Position numbers and translations under genes: made by a program | Assembly: GCF_023101205.1 (NCBI RefSeq) | Contig: NZ_CP078078.1 | Span: 2,985,411 to 3,049,410 of the forward strand | DNA from: Microbacterium aurugineum | Lineage (GTDB): Bacteria > Actinomycetota > Actinomycetes > Actinomycetales > Microbacteriaceae | Reading direction: 5' to 3' | Length of the DNA stretch: 64,000 nucleotides | Notes under the pieces: generated by a model | The model's input: only the letters and a program-made list of their open reading frames with translations | Told to the model about the DNA's origin: nothing | The model's database searches: none | Shown here: positions 29,764 through 39,339 of the stretch, one piece after another | How the letters are laid out: every line of letters begins with the position of its first letter | Numbering within the stretch: the first letter of the stretch is position 1

Positions 29764-29818
29764 CGAGCCTCCCTCCTGCCCACGACTCCGAGAGGGTCGC
29801 GGGCGGGAGGACGGCTCG
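29764..29818 (-). terminator. Long GC hairpin after the GH3 gene
   Basis: CGAGCC/GGCTCG outside and CCTCCTGCCC/GGGCGGGAGG plus CGAC/GTCG inside make a stem of more than 20 pairs with a few mismatches, around the loop CGAGA. It begins 8 nt past the GH3 stop and separates that operon from the acyl-CoA oxidase gene. Confidence 0.65.
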
Positions 29819-29825
29819 AGAGCGA

Positions 29826-31583
29826 CTACAGCGAGAGACCGTGGCCGAAGCGGAAGAGGGGATCCGCGGTGTCGAACGGGACATCGGGGCGTGAGGCTTC
29901 GACAGCGGCCATCGACCTCGGCAGATCGAACGGCAGTCTGCCCCGCGCCTCGACCGCACCGCTCAGCACGCCGAGCAGTGCGGCGCCGGACGCGCCCCAG
30001 TTGACGGTCACCGCAGCAGCCACCTCGGCGATGGGGGTGAGGATCGGCGGACGGTCGGCCAGCACATCGACGACGGTCGGGACCGCGTGTGCGACCTCAC
30101 GGACGTGGGCGACGAGCTCGGCGGGGAACTCCAGGGATCCCGCGTGGAAGAAGTTCTCGAACATCGTCGCGCGCTCTTCGAAAGGCGCCTGCAGGCGGAC
30201 GATCGCGAGGTCGGCCTCGGCAGGAGTGTCGACGACCTCGCCGAAGGCGGCCGCCACGTCCGCATCGATGCCCTCGAGGTAGAGCTTCGTCCCCCGCGCG
30301 AACGGCAGCGCACCGTCGTTGGACAGGACGGTGATCGAGGCGCGTTGCGCGTCCTCCCCCGCGGCGCGGAAGTCCGCGCGTCCGACGATCTCGTCGGCGG
30401 CGTCCTCATCCACGAAGGGGTTCTCGAAGAGACCGAGCTCGAACTTCTCCCGCAGGATCCGCCGCGCCGAGACGTCGAGTCGCTCTTCCGTGATCTCGCC
30501 GTCGGCGACGAGCTCGAGCAGCAGCTCCGGGTTCGCCTCGCCGCCGAACTGGTCGGCACCGGCATCCAGCACCTTCTTCATGCGCTCGCGGGGCGTGAGG
30601 TGTTCAACTCCCCAGGCGCGGGCGGAAAAGGGCTGCCCGAAGATCTCGGAGTCGCTGATCAGCCCCCAGTCGGTGCAGACCACCCCGTCGAACCCGTAGC
30701 GCTCCCGCAGCAACCCGGTGATGACCGACTTGTTGAAGCCGAAGCCGACCTCTTCATACTCGGTACCGACGGGCATGCCGTAGTACGGCATCATCTGGCG
30801 CGTGCCGGCGGCGAGCGCATCCTCGAAGGGCTTCAGGTGCAGCTCGAACTCTCCGCCGGGGTACACCTGCTCGCGCCCGTAGGAGAAGTGCGGGTCCTCG
30901 CCGTCCTTCTGCGGACCGCCGCCCGGGAAGTGCTTCGTCATGGTCGACACGGATCCGGGTCCGAACGAGGCGCCCTGGAAGCCGCGGATGTACGCGGCCC
31001 CGAGCCTGCCGGAGAGTTCCGCATCCTCTCCGAAGGTCGCGGTCTGCCGGGCCCAGCGCGGTTCGGTCGCGAGGTCGACCTGAGGGTGCAGCGCCACGCG
31101 GAGGCCGACCGCGGTGTACTCCTGTCGGGCGATGTCGGCGAATCGCTCCACGAGCGCCTCATCCCGCGTCGCGGCGAGCCCGAGCGTCTCGGGCCACTGG
31201 GAGAAGGGACCTGCGAGGATCGACGCCCCGGGGTTCTCACTGAACGAGTGGCGGGGGTCGGTCGACAGGGTGACCGGGATGCCGAGACCCGTGGATGCCG
31301 CGAGACGCTGCAGGGAGTTGTGCCAGGCCGCGATCTCGCGGCCTGTCGGTGCAGCCCCCAGCAGGTTGAAGTGGGTCATCCGCTTGCCCTCGAGGAACTC
31401 ACGGGCCGAGGGCGTCGCGAACGTGGGGTCGGACTCCTCGAGATCGCCGATCGCGATCATCGTGTGGAAGAGGAGGCCGGCCTTCTCCTCGATCGACATG
31501 GCATCCAGCAGCAGCTGCACGCGCTCGTCGACCGGGAGAGCGGCATCGAGCCAGGGACGGACGGTGGTGGCGGTATCGGTCAT
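29826..31583 (-). CDS. Glycoside hydrolase family 3 enzyme
   Basis: 585 residues. The N-terminal barrel has SIEEKAGLLFH, the substrate-side TKHFPGGGP (KH motif) and the nucleophile region GFDGVVCTDWG (Asp305). A shorter second domain follows (about 410-585). No signal peptide, so it acts inside the cell on imported sugars. Start: ATG 31,583 with GGGAG upstream, 2 nt after the stop of the MFS gene; the longer open frame overlaps that gene and is rejected. Likely a beta-glucosidase or beta-xylosidase; the substrate cannot be read. Confidence 0.92.
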   Translation of the reverse strand: MTDTATTVRPWLDAALPVDERVQLLLDAMSIEEKAGLLFHTMIAIGDLEESDPTFATPSAREFLEGKRMTHFNLLGAAPTGREIAAWHNSLQRLAASTGLGIPVTLSTDPRHSFSENPGASILAGPFSQWPETLGLAATRDEALVERFADIARQEYTAVGLRVALHPQVDLATEPRWARQTATFGEDAELSGRLGAAYIRGFQGASFGPGSVSTMTKHFPGGGPQKDGEDPHFSYGREQVYPGGEFELHLKPFEDALAAGTRQMMPYYGMPVGTEYEEVGFGFNKSVITGLLRERYGFDGVVCTDWGLISDSEIFGQPFSARAWGVEHLTPRERMKKVLDAGADQFGGEANPELLLELVADGEITEERLDVSARRILREKFELGLFENPFVDEDAADEIVGRADFRAAGEDAQRASITVLSNDGALPFARGTKLYLEGIDADVAAAFGEVVDTPAEADLAIVRLQAPFEERATMFENFFHAGSLEFPAELVAHVREVAHAVPTVVDVLADRPPILTPIAEVAAAVTVNWGASGAALLGVLSGAVEARGRLPFDLPRSMAAVEASRPDVPFDTADPLFRFGHGLSL

Positions 31584-31585
31584 GG

Positions 31586-32884
31586 TCACTTGACTCCCTT
31601 GATGCGGTAGACGAGGAGGGCACCGGCCAGCGCGACGAGCGCACCGAACAGATACCAGGCCGTGTAGCCGCCGAGCGGCGTGGCGGCGCCGAGCGCGATG
31701 ATGGCCGGGGCGATGGCCGGCGCGATCGACTGCGGCAGCGCGTTGGCGATGTTGAGCACCCCGAGGTCCTTGGCGGTGTCGGCGGGGTCGGGCAGCACCT
31801 CGGTGGCGAGGGCGAGGTCGACCGAGAGGAACGAGCCCGCACCGAGCCCGATGATCGCCTGCGCGGCGACGACCGTGGTGACGTCCGGAGCAACGGCCAG
31901 GATGACGAGACCGACCACCATGATCACACCGGCGACCGCGACGAACGGACGCCGCTTGCCGATCTTGTCGGAGAGGAAGCCACCGAGCGGCGAGGAGATC
32001 GCCATCGCCGCCATCGAGGCGAGGTTGGCCAAGAGGATCGTTCCGACCGCGCCCTGCTCGTCGAGGCCGAACTTGGTGATCAGGTACAGCGGAAGGTAGG
32101 TGGCGATGCCCGCGTAGCCGAACATCACGAAGAACTTGGTCAGCCACGTCCAGCCGAAGTCCGGGTGCTTGCGCGGATTGAAGACGAAGGAACCGAAGAA
32201 GGTGCCGACCGTGAAGCGCTCCGCCGGCTTCTCTGTGAGTCGACGGTCCTGGAGGACGAGGACGAACACGATCACCAGGATCAGCGCGATCACGGCGGGC
32301 ACGACGAAGCGCTCGAAGTCACCGGGGAGGAAGTTGACGATGAAGCTCCCGGCGAGGATGCCGATGGGGGTGGTGATACCGATGATGCCGGACACCTTGC
32401 CGCGGCTCGAGACGGGCACCTGATCGGGCAAGGTGGCGTTGGCTGCGGCGAGCACCGCGTTCATCGACGCCTGCACGAGGCACCAGGCGAGCAGGACCAT
32501 CCACACGGACGTGGCGACGCCGATGATCAGGAATCCGCCGAGGCCGACGATCGCGCCACCGAGGATCCACGGGCGACGCATGCCCCAACGCGAAGTGGTC
32601 CGGTCGGAGAGCCGACCCACCAGCGGGTTCGCCACGAGCGCGAACGCTGCGCCGATGCTCATCACCAGCCCCAGGCTCGCCTCCGTGCTGACCGGATCGA
32701 TGTGCTGGATCTTGAACGCCATCGACACCATGACCGGCGTGAGAAGCGCGAGGTACACGCCGAAGTTCACGGCGGCGAGGCCGGGCGTGTAGCCGCGCGG
32801 CGTCTTCGACGGCGTCGTTCCGGGCGCTTTGAACCCGGTGGTGCCGACCGCAGCCGCGTTCGCGGCGGATGACAACTCTGTCAT
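31586..32884 (-). CDS. MFS sugar transporter
   Basis: 432 residues, about twelve membrane helices. The MFS loop motifs NPLVGRLSDRTTSRWGMRRPW (helices 2-3) and GGFLSDKIGKRRP are seen. This loop pattern fits glycoside-type MFS carriers. Start: ATG 32,884 with AAAGGA upstream. First gene of a two-gene operon with the GH3 enzyme: it would import an oligosaccharide or glycoside that the hydrolase cleaves. The promoter faces the tandem-TetR gene across two operator copies. Confidence 0.88.
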   Translation of the reverse strand: MTELSSAANAAAVGTTGFKAPGTTPSKTPRGYTPGLAAVNFGVYLALLTPVMVSMAFKIQHIDPVSTEASLGLVMSIGAAFALVANPLVGRLSDRTTSRWGMRRPWILGGAIVGLGGFLIIGVATSVWMVLLAWCLVQASMNAVLAAANATLPDQVPVSSRGKVSGIIGITTPIGILAGSFIVNFLPGDFERFVVPAVIALILVIVFVLVLQDRRLTEKPAERFTVGTFFGSFVFNPRKHPDFGWTWLTKFFVMFGYAGIATYLPLYLITKFGLDEQGAVGTILLANLASMAAMAISSPLGGFLSDKIGKRRPFVAVAGVIMVVGLVILAVAPDVTTVVAAQAIIGLGAGSFLSVDLALATEVLPDPADTAKDLGVLNIANALPQSIAPAIAPAIIALGAATPLGGYTAWYLFGALVALAGALLVYRIKGVK

Positions 32885-32951
32885 GACAGTCCTTTCGAAT
32901 CTCCGCACGTCTTCGGGCGATGCGGCTCTCCGAAGAAGATACACGAATCCA

Positions 32952-32986
32952 GACCGATTGGTAAGTGAATACCGACCGAGTGGTAA
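32952..32986. promoter_or_regulatory. Pair of TetR-type operator sites
   Basis: GACCGATTGGTAA (32,952-32,964) and GACCGAGTGGTAA (32,974-32,986) are near-identical and 22 bp apart, about two helical turns, so they lie on the same DNA face. Each core ACC-N4-GGT is an inverted repeat. They lie between the divergent MFS and tandem-TetR genes. Confidence 0.62.
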
Positions 32987-33019
32987 TGAGCGAGGATAGA
33001 GAGCGGAGAGGAGGATGCG

Positions 33020-34297
33020 ATGACCACGACCGCACCGACGGGCTCGCGGCACGCCCGTGCCGCCGCCACACGGGAGCGCATCCTCGCTGCCGCCCACGAT
33101 CTGTTCATCTCCCGCGGCTATCGGTCGACCTCCCTGCGCGACATCGCCGCCGCCGCATCGGTCAGCCACCCCGGGCTGCTCGGGCACTTCGGCTCGAAGG
33201 ACGACCTGCTCGCCGAGGTCGTCGGCGCACTCGAGGCCGACAACGAGACGGTCTTCGCGGAGATCGCCGCCGCCTCCGAGCCCGGCGACCTCGTCTTCAC
33301 CCGACTCGCCGAGCGGAACGCCCACACCGAGGGATACCTCGAGCTCTTCGCCGCTCTCACCGGCGAGGCATCATCGCCCGGGCACCCGGCGCACGAGCGG
33401 ATGCGGGAGCGCTATGCGCGGCTGCGCGAACTCAGCGTCGACGTCCTGGAGGACGCCAAGCACCTCGGCGTGGTCGCCGCCGACCGCGATGTCGACGGTG
33501 AGATCGTGCGGCACACCGCCGGCTGGGACGGCTTGCAGCTGCTCTCGCAGTACCTGCCCGACCGTGTCGACGTGGTCGAGGAGCTCGAGGAGCGGGAGAA
33601 CCTGTGGGCCTTGCCGGTCGGCTGGCGCGACCCCGACGACGCGCCCGGCTCCGGCACCGGAACTTCCCGCACCCTCCCCGAACTCCGCACCGGGACCCTG
33701 GCGAACACCGATCCGGGGTACGCGGTCGGCCGCCGCCGCCGGGCGCAGATCGTCGCCGACGCGATGCGCCTGTTCTCGCGCGACGGCTACGGCGACACCA
33801 GCCTGCAGGACATCGCCACCGCCGTCGGCGTCTCGAAATCGACGCTGCTGCACCACTACCCCTCGAAAGAGCTGCTCCTCAGCGCCGTCCTCGCCGAACG
33901 CGACAAGGCGATCAGCGCGACCACGGAACTCTCCGAAGTCGGTTCGGCCGGCGCGCTGCTGCGAGGCATCCCGGACGGCGCGAGGGTCAACGCACGCAAC
34001 GAACCCGGCCTGATCGAGGTGTACGCGGTCCTGTCCTGCGAAGCCGTCCCGGCGACCCATCCGGCACACGACTACTTCGCCTCGCGGTTCACGAACGCCC
34101 TGGACCACTTCACCGAGCTCTTCCGCATGGCCCAGGAAGACGGCGACCTCCCGGCACACCGCGACCCCGCGCACGAGGCCACCTGGCTCATCGCGATGTG
34201 GGACGGCCTGCAGTATCAGTGGCTCTACGACCGGAATGCGGTCGACATCGCCGAACAGCTGCGAGCCCACCTCGCCGACGTGCTGCCCGCGCGCTGA
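33020..34297 (+). CDS. Regulator with two TetR modules in one chain
   Basis: 425 residues, about twice a normal TetR protein. Module 1 (about 12-205) has the helix-turn-helix TSLRDIAAAASVSHPGLLGH with FGSKDDLL. A linker of about 30 residues (DPDDAPGSGTGTS...) leads to module 2 (about 238-425), helix-turn-helix TSLQDIATAVGVSKSTLLHH with YPSKELLL. Both have a full ligand/dimer domain. There is no frameshift: one open frame from an ATG with GAGAGGAGG upstream. It faces the MFS-GH3 operon and the two matching operators, so it is probably its sugar-responsive repressor. TetR proteins act as dimers; here one chain could supply both halves. Confidence 0.9.
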   Translation: MTTTAPTGSRHARAAATRERILAAAHDLFISRGYRSTSLRDIAAAASVSHPGLLGHFGSKDDLLAEVVGALEADNETVFAEIAAASEPGDLVFTRLAERNAHTEGYLELFAALTGEASSPGHPAHERMRERYARLRELSVDVLEDAKHLGVVAADRDVDGEIVRHTAGWDGLQLLSQYLPDRVDVVEELEERENLWALPVGWRDPDDAPGSGTGTSRTLPELRTGTLANTDPGYAVGRRRRAQIVADAMRLFSRDGYGDTSLQDIATAVGVSKSTLLHHYPSKELLLSAVLAERDKAISATTELSEVGSAGALLRGIPDGARVNARNEPGLIEVYAVLSCEAVPATHPAHDYFASRFTNALDHFTELFRMAQEDGDLPAHRDPAHEATWLIAMWDGLQYQWLYDRNAVDIAEQLRAHLADVLPAR

Positions 34298-34314
34298 CGG
34301 ACAGGACGCAGTGC

Positions 34315-36360
34315 TCAGGCCGCGGCGATGACCGCGAGCACGCTCTCGCCGTAAGCCTCGCGCTTCTTCGCACCGATGCCGGTGATGCCGTCGAGGTCTG
34401 CAAGCGACGCCGGACGATGCTCGGCGAGAGCACGCAGGGTGGCATCGCCGAAGACGATGTACGCAGGAACCCCCTGCTCCCGTGCGGTCTCGGCGCGCCA
34501 GGCCCGCAGCGACTCGAAGAGCCCGCGATCCCTGGCGTCCAGCGCATCCGCGGCACTCGCCTTGCGGGCACGGCCGGACGAGACGGGACGGCCGATGGTG
34601 TCCTTGCGAAGTGGTACGGCGGTCTCTCCGCGCAGCACCCCGGCCGCCTGCTCGCCGGGGGCCAGCGTGCCGTAGTCGCCTTGGGCCACGAGGATGCCGC
34701 GGGCCAGGAGTTGCCGGACCACGCTGCGCCAGTCCTGATCGGACAGGTCGTGACCGATTCCGTAGGTCGCGAGCTTGTCGTGACCCTGCTGCCGGATGCG
34801 CTCGGTCGAGGCGCCGCGGAGGATGTCGATCAGGTGTCCGGCGCCGAACGCCTGGTTGCGCTCGCGCTGGAGTCGCACGATGGTCGACAGCAGCTTCTGC
34901 GCCGGAACGAGCCCGTCGAACGTCTCGGTGTCGTCGAGGCACGTGTCGCAGTTGCCGCAGGGCTGCGACTGCTGACCGAAATAGCCGAGCAGGTTCTGCC
35001 GACGGCACTCCACGGTCTCGCAGAGCGCGAGCATCGCGTCGAGGTGCTGCCCCATCCGCATCTTGAACGTGCGGTCGCCGGGGCTCTGATCGATGAGGCG
35101 GCGCTGCTGCACCACGTCGCCGAGTCCGTACGCCATCCACGCCACCGCCGGCTCGCCGTCACGACCGGCACGGCCGGTCTCCTGGTAGTACCCCTCCACG
35201 GACTTCGGCAGGTCGATGTGCGCGACGAAACGCACATCGGGCTTGTCGATCCCCATGCCGAACGCGATGGTCGCGACCATGACCACGCCGTCTTCCCGGA
35301 GGAAGCGGGCCTGATGAGCTGCACGCACCTCCGCGGGAAGGCCCGCGTGATACGGGAGCGCGTCGATCCCCTGAGCGGCGAGGGAGGTCGCCGTCTGCTC
35401 GACCGACTTGCGGCTGAGGGCGTAGACGATACCCGCCGCACCTTCCGGTTGCGACCGGATGAAGGCGACCAGCTGCTTACGGGGGTCGACCTTGGGCACG
35501 ATCCGGTACTGGATGTTGGGGCGATCGAAGCTCGCGACGAAGTGTGCGGCGGCCTCTCGTCCGCCCTGACCGTCGAGTCGCAGACGCTCGGTGATCTCCT
35601 TGTGCGTGGCCGCGGTCGCCGTCGCGGTGAGAGCCATGCGAGGGACCCCGGGGAACCGCTCGCCGAGGTCACCCAGCGCGAGGTAGTCGGGCCGGAAGTC
35701 ATGACCCCACTGAGACACGCAGTGGGCCTCGTCGATCGCGATCACGCTCAGCGTCCCGCGTTGCAGCAGCGCCGTGGTCTGAGCGTGGGAGAGCCGCTCG
35801 GGGGCGACGTAGAGGAGGTCGAGCTCACCGGCGACGTAGGCCCGCTCGACCTCTCGACGCTCGTCGATCGCCTGCGTCGAGTTGAGGTACGCGGCATTGA
35901 CGCCGTTGGCCCGCAGCGCATCGACCTGGTCGTGCATGAGCGCGATGAGCGGGCTGACCACGAGCCCCGTGCCCTCGCGCACGAGTGCCGGCACCTGGTA
36001 CGTGATGCTCTTGCCCCCGCCGGTCGGCATGAGGACCACGGCGTCGCCGCCCGCGATGACCTGTTCGACGATCTCGGCCTGGTCGCCACGGAACTCGTCG
36101 TAGCCGAAGACCGTGTGCAGCGCGTCGAGCGCGGTCGCGAACCGGCTCGGGGTCGCCCGCCGTGTAACCGACGCGGGGGTCGAGGCCGGCGATGCGACCG
36201 GCGTGACGGGCCCGGACCCCCAGTCGAGAGGCGGCTCGTATCCTGCTCCCTGTGGCTCCCAATCCATCGGCTCCGGCGGGGCGGACGGCTCCCAGCCATC
36301 GTCGTAGGGCTCGTCGGCGTACGGCAGGTCCGCGTACGGGTCACGGGGAGTCTGCGGCAT
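34315..36360 (-). CDS. recQ: RecQ-type ATP-dependent DNA helicase
   Basis: 681 residues. Acidic, aromatic and proline-rich N-terminal tail of about 65 residues. Helicase core: MPTGGGKSITYQ (motif I), IDEAHCVSQWGHDFR (motif II and the RecQ loop), ALTATAT, ATIAFGMGIDKPDVR and YYQETGRAGRDG. A zinc-binding region with four cysteines (CRRQNLLGYFGQQSQPCGNC, then DTC) and a winged-helix part follow, then an HRDC domain at the C-terminus (ARDRGLFESLRAWRAETARE). It unwinds 3'-5' in recombination and repair. The ATG at 36,360 has its GGAGG only 1 nt away, so a start slightly further in, or a leaderless message, is possible. Converges on the tandem-TetR gene. Confidence 0.94.
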   Translation of the reverse strand: MPQTPRDPYADLPYADEPYDDGWEPSAPPEPMDWEPQGAGYEPPLDWGSGPVTPVASPASTPASVTRRATPSRFATALDALHTVFGYDEFRGDQAEIVEQVIAGGDAVVLMPTGGGKSITYQVPALVREGTGLVVSPLIALMHDQVDALRANGVNAAYLNSTQAIDERREVERAYVAGELDLLYVAPERLSHAQTTALLQRGTLSVIAIDEAHCVSQWGHDFRPDYLALGDLGERFPGVPRMALTATATAATHKEITERLRLDGQGGREAAAHFVASFDRPNIQYRIVPKVDPRKQLVAFIRSQPEGAAGIVYALSRKSVEQTATSLAAQGIDALPYHAGLPAEVRAAHQARFLREDGVVMVATIAFGMGIDKPDVRFVAHIDLPKSVEGYYQETGRAGRDGEPAVAWMAYGLGDVVQQRRLIDQSPGDRTFKMRMGQHLDAMLALCETVECRRQNLLGYFGQQSQPCGNCDTCLDDTETFDGLVPAQKLLSTIVRLQRERNQAFGAGHLIDILRGASTERIRQQGHDKLATYGIGHDLSDQDWRSVVRQLLARGILVAQGDYGTLAPGEQAAGVLRGETAVPLRKDTIGRPVSSGRARKASAADALDARDRGLFESLRAWRAETAREQGVPAYIVFGDATLRALAEHRPASLADLDGITGIGAKKREAYGESVLAVIAAA

Positions 36361-36414
36361 TCCTCCAGCGTAACCACCCCCGCCGACGCGGGAGCCCCCC
36401 TCTCCACAGGGGCG

Positions 36415-36420
36415 TAGGTT
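36415..36420 (+). promoter_or_regulatory. -10 box for the GNAT-pirin pair
   Basis: TAGGTT, 27 nt upstream of the ATG at 36,448, which has its own AAGGAG. Matches the TAnnnT pattern of other promoters in this window. No clear -35. Confidence 0.4.
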
Positions 36421-36447
36421 GGAGGCAACCCGTTCGAAGGAGCTCCG

Positions 36448-36792
36448 ATGACCGACATCACCGTGACCCGCAACGAGGGCGAATCGCGCTACGAACTCCA
36501 CTCGGGCGACGTGCTCGCCGGCTTCGCGGCCTTCGACCTCCGTGCAGGATCCATCCGCTTCCTCCACACCGAGATCGACCCGGCGTTCCAGGGACAGGGA
36601 TTGGCCGGGAAGCTGGCCTCCGAAGCGCTGACGGATGCGGCCGGGCGCGGCGAGGCGATCGTGCCGCTGTGCCCGTACATCGCGAAGTACCTCGAGACGC
36701 ATGAGATCCCCGGTGCCGAGATCCGCTGGCCGAAGGCTCCCGAAGGTCACGCCGGATCCGCGGGCGAGGACCCGACCGGGCGGGCGGAATGA
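36448..36792 (+). CDS. Small GNAT-like N-acetyltransferase
   Basis: 114 residues, the short single-domain GNAT form (YjdJ-like, COG2388 type). The acetyl-CoA loop FQGQGLAGKLASEALTDA (about 52-69) and the C-terminal VPLCPYIAKYLETH are characteristic. Strong AAGGAG ribosome site. Overlaps the pirin gene by 4 nt (ATGA). Substrate unknown. Confidence 0.87.
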   Translation: MTDITVTRNEGESRYELHSGDVLAGFAAFDLRAGSIRFLHTEIDPAFQGQGLAGKLASEALTDAAGRGEAIVPLCPYIAKYLETHEIPGAEIRWPKAPEGHAGSAGEDPTGRAE

Positions 36793-37706
36793 TCGGGCAG
36801 CACCGCCTGATCCTGGAGCCGCGGGAGGTTCCGCTCGGCGGTGTGCGCGGGATGAACGTGCTGCGCGCCCTGCCGCACCGGAACCTGCCCACGATCGGCG
36901 CCTGGTGCTTCCTCGACCGGTTCGGTCCCGCCGATACGAAGATGCGGGTCGAGCCGCATCCGCACATCGGACTGCAGACCGTGACCTGGCCGCTCGTCGG
37001 GGAGATCCGCCACCGCGACTCACTGGGCAGCGATGCGGACCTGCGGCGCGGGCAGCTGAACCTGATGACGGCCGGGAACGGCATCTCGCATTCGGAGTAC
37101 TCGATCGGCGACGATCCCGTGCCGCTCGACGCACTGCAGCTCTGGGTGGTGCTGCCCGAATCCGCCCGCCACGGTTCCCCCGGCTTCGAGCGGCACACCG
37201 AACTGCCCGCGCTCACACTCCCTGCCGACGAGGGGGCAGCAGCCGAAGCCACCGTCGTGCTCGGTGACTTCGCCGGCGTGCGCTCGCCCGCCACCGTCCA
37301 CACGCCGATCGTGGGCGCGGAGATCGTCCTCTCCCCCGGCTGCCGCGTGCGTCTCCCCCTGCGGGCCGACTGGGAGCACGCGCTGATGCTCGTCGAGGGC
37401 GATGCGGTCGTGGCCGAGCATCCTCTCGACCGCAACGGCCTGCTCTACCTCGGCGACTCCCGCGAGAGCGTCGAGGTGTCGAGCGGCGAGGGGGCACTGC
37501 TGTTCCTCCTCGGCGGCGAGCCCTTCGAGGCCGACATCGTGATGTGGTGGAACTTCGCCGGCCGCTCGCACGACGAGATCGTCGACGCGCGCGAGGCCTG
37601 GGAAGCGGCATCCGACCGCTTCGGTGTCGTCGTCGGACACGACGTGCGCATCCCCGCTCCGCCGCTGCCACCCGTGCGGCTCATGCCGCGCAGCCGCAAG
37701 ATCTGA
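36789..37706 (+). CDS. Pirin-family protein
   Basis: 305 residues, two cupin folds. The N-terminal cupin has the metal-binding HPHIGLQTVTW (about 58-68) and LMTAGNGISHSEYS (about 92-105), giving the usual three His and one Glu. Pirins bind iron; some cleave quercetin, others act as redox sensors or regulate pyruvate metabolism. Translated together with the GNAT gene. Ends 16 nt from the convergent AidB-like gene, with no clear terminator between. Confidence 0.92.
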   Translation: MIGQHRLILEPREVPLGGVRGMNVLRALPHRNLPTIGAWCFLDRFGPADTKMRVEPHPHIGLQTVTWPLVGEIRHRDSLGSDADLRRGQLNLMTAGNGISHSEYSIGDDPVPLDALQLWVVLPESARHGSPGFERHTELPALTLPADEGAAAEATVVLGDFAGVRSPATVHTPIVGAEIVLSPGCRVRLPLRADWEHALMLVEGDAVVAEHPLDRNGLLYLGDSRESVEVSSGEGALLFLLGGEPFEADIVMWWNFAGRSHDEIVDAREAWEAASDRFGVVVGHDVRIPAPPLPPVRLMPRSRKI

Positions 37707-37722
37707 CGCGACACGGAGATCG

Positions 37723-39339
37723 TCACGCCCGGGCGGCGATGGCGGCGGCCTCGACGCCTTCGGGGAGTTCGCCGAACAGTCGCCCCATCCCCTCGCCGAG
37801 GCGCGCCGCGAGGAACCCCTCCGCGACGGCGGAAGGGGCGGTACGGATCAGAAGCGACGCCTCCAACGACAGCGCCAGGTCGGCGACCAGCCTCCGTGCC
37901 CGCGCCTCGGCCGCAGGATCCTCCGTGATGCGGCGAACGCGATCCCGCGTGCGGGCGATGTGCGCGTCGAGTCGGGGATCCTGCCCGGCGGCGAGCGACA
38001 CCTCGGCGTCGAACGCCTCGAAGGATTGCGGCTCGCGGGCCAGCGCACGCAAGACGTCGAGGGCGATGACGTTGCCCGACCCCTCCCACACTGCCATGAC
38101 CGGCTGCTCGCGGTAGCGCTGGGCGAGCGGGAAGTCTTCGGTGATCCCGTTGCCGCCGAGGCATTCGAGCGCTTCGGCCGCATGCGCGGGTCCGCGCTTG
38201 CAGACCCAGTACTTCATGACCGCGGTGCCGAGACGACGAAAAGCGGTCTCCTGCTCGTCGGCATCGGCGTCGTAGGCGCGCGCGAGTCTGAGCGCCGCAG
38301 CTGTGGCCCCCTCGGTCTCGAGCTGCAGGTCGGCGAGCACGGCGGTCATCGCCGGCTGGTCGATCAGCGTACGACCGAATGCAGAGCGATGACGCACGTG
38401 CCAGGCTGCTTCGGCGGTCGCCTGACGCATGCCTGCCAGCGAGCCCAGGATGCAGTCCAGCCGGGTGTGGGTGACCATCTCGATGATCGTGCGCACACCG
38501 CGCCCCTCCTCCCCGACGAGGTGGGCGACGGCGCCTTCGTACTCCACCTCGCTCGACGCGTTGGAGACGTTGCCGAGCTTGTCCTTCAGGCGCATGATCC
38601 GGATCTCGTTGCGCGTTCCGTCTTCGCGCAGGCGCGGGAGCAGGAAGCAGGAGAGGCCGCCCGGCGCCTGAGCGAGGACGAGGAAGGCGTCCGACATCGG
38701 CGCGGAGCAGAACCACTTGTGCCCCGTCAACGCGTAGCGTCCGCCCCCGAGCGGCGCGGCGACGGTCGTGTTCGAGCGCACGTCCGAACCGCCCTGCTTC
38801 TCGGTCATGGCCATGCCGAACAACGCGCCCGGCTTTCCGGGGGACAGGGTGGAGTCGTATCGGGTCGACAGGAGTCGCGGCATCCATTGCGCGGCCAGTT
38901 CCGGCTGCGCGGCGACGACCGGCAGGACGGAATGCGTCATCGACACCGGGCAGGCGTGCCCGGGCTCGACCTGCGCGAACAGCATGAACGATGCGGCACG
39001 AGCGACGTTCGCACCGGGCCGCGGGGCGGCGAAAGCCGAGGTGTGCGCCCCCGCCGCGACGGCCGCGCCGAGCACGCGGTGGTACGACGGGTCGTAGTCG
39101 ACCTCGTCGATGCGGTGCCCCCAGCGGTCGTGGGTGCGCAGGACCGGCTTGTTCCTGTTGGCCCGTCGCGCATCCTCCTGGAACTGCTCGCCACCCACAC
39201 GGACGCCGATCTCGTGCAGTCCCGGGTGCGCCCATGCGGCGTCATTGCGCTCGACCCCCTCGACGAGCGCCGTGTTCGTGCCGTACTCGTCCACGCCGAC
39301 GCGCTCCGGCGCCTGATTCGTGACCTGATGCGTGCTCAT
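37723..39339 (-). CDS. AidB-like acyl-CoA dehydrogenase
   Basis: 538 residues, the AidB length, longer than normal acyl-CoA dehydrogenases. Family marks: CPVSMTHSVLPVVAAQPELA, the FAD loop GMAMTEKQGGSDVRSNTT (about 178-195), TGHKWFCSAPMSDAFLVLAQ, and the catalytic-Glu segment VWEGSGNVIALDVLRAL. E. coli AidB is linked to alkylation damage; actinobacterial relatives often lie with lipid genes. Start: ATG 39,339, overlapping the TetR stop by 4 nt. The partner TetR and a divergent acyl-CoA ligase suggest acyl-CoA catabolism rather than DNA repair, an inference. Confidence 0.9.
   Translation of the reverse strand: MSTHQVTNQAPERVGVDEYGTNTALVEGVERNDAAWAHPGLHEIGVRVGGEQFQEDARRANRNKPVLRTHDRWGHRIDEVDYDPSYHRVLGAAVAAGAHTSAFAAPRPGANVARAASFMLFAQVEPGHACPVSMTHSVLPVVAAQPELAAQWMPRLLSTRYDSTLSPGKPGALFGMAMTEKQGGSDVRSNTTVAAPLGGGRYALTGHKWFCSAPMSDAFLVLAQAPGGLSCFLLPRLREDGTRNEIRIMRLKDKLGNVSNASSEVEYEGAVAHLVGEEGRGVRTIIEMVTHTRLDCILGSLAGMRQATAEAAWHVRHRSAFGRTLIDQPAMTAVLADLQLETEGATAAALRLARAYDADADEQETAFRRLGTAVMKYWVCKRGPAHAAEALECLGGNGITEDFPLAQRYREQPVMAVWEGSGNVIALDVLRALAREPQSFEAFDAEVSLAAGQDPRLDAHIARTRDRVRRITEDPAAEARARRLVADLALSLEASLLIRTAPSAVAEGFLAARLGEGMGRLFGELPEGVEAAAIAARA

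Noticed and set aside
29630..29959. Longer acyl-CoA oxidase start at 29,959
   Set aside because: It would run through the GH3 terminator hairpin; ATG 29,629 has GGAGGAA at proper distance.
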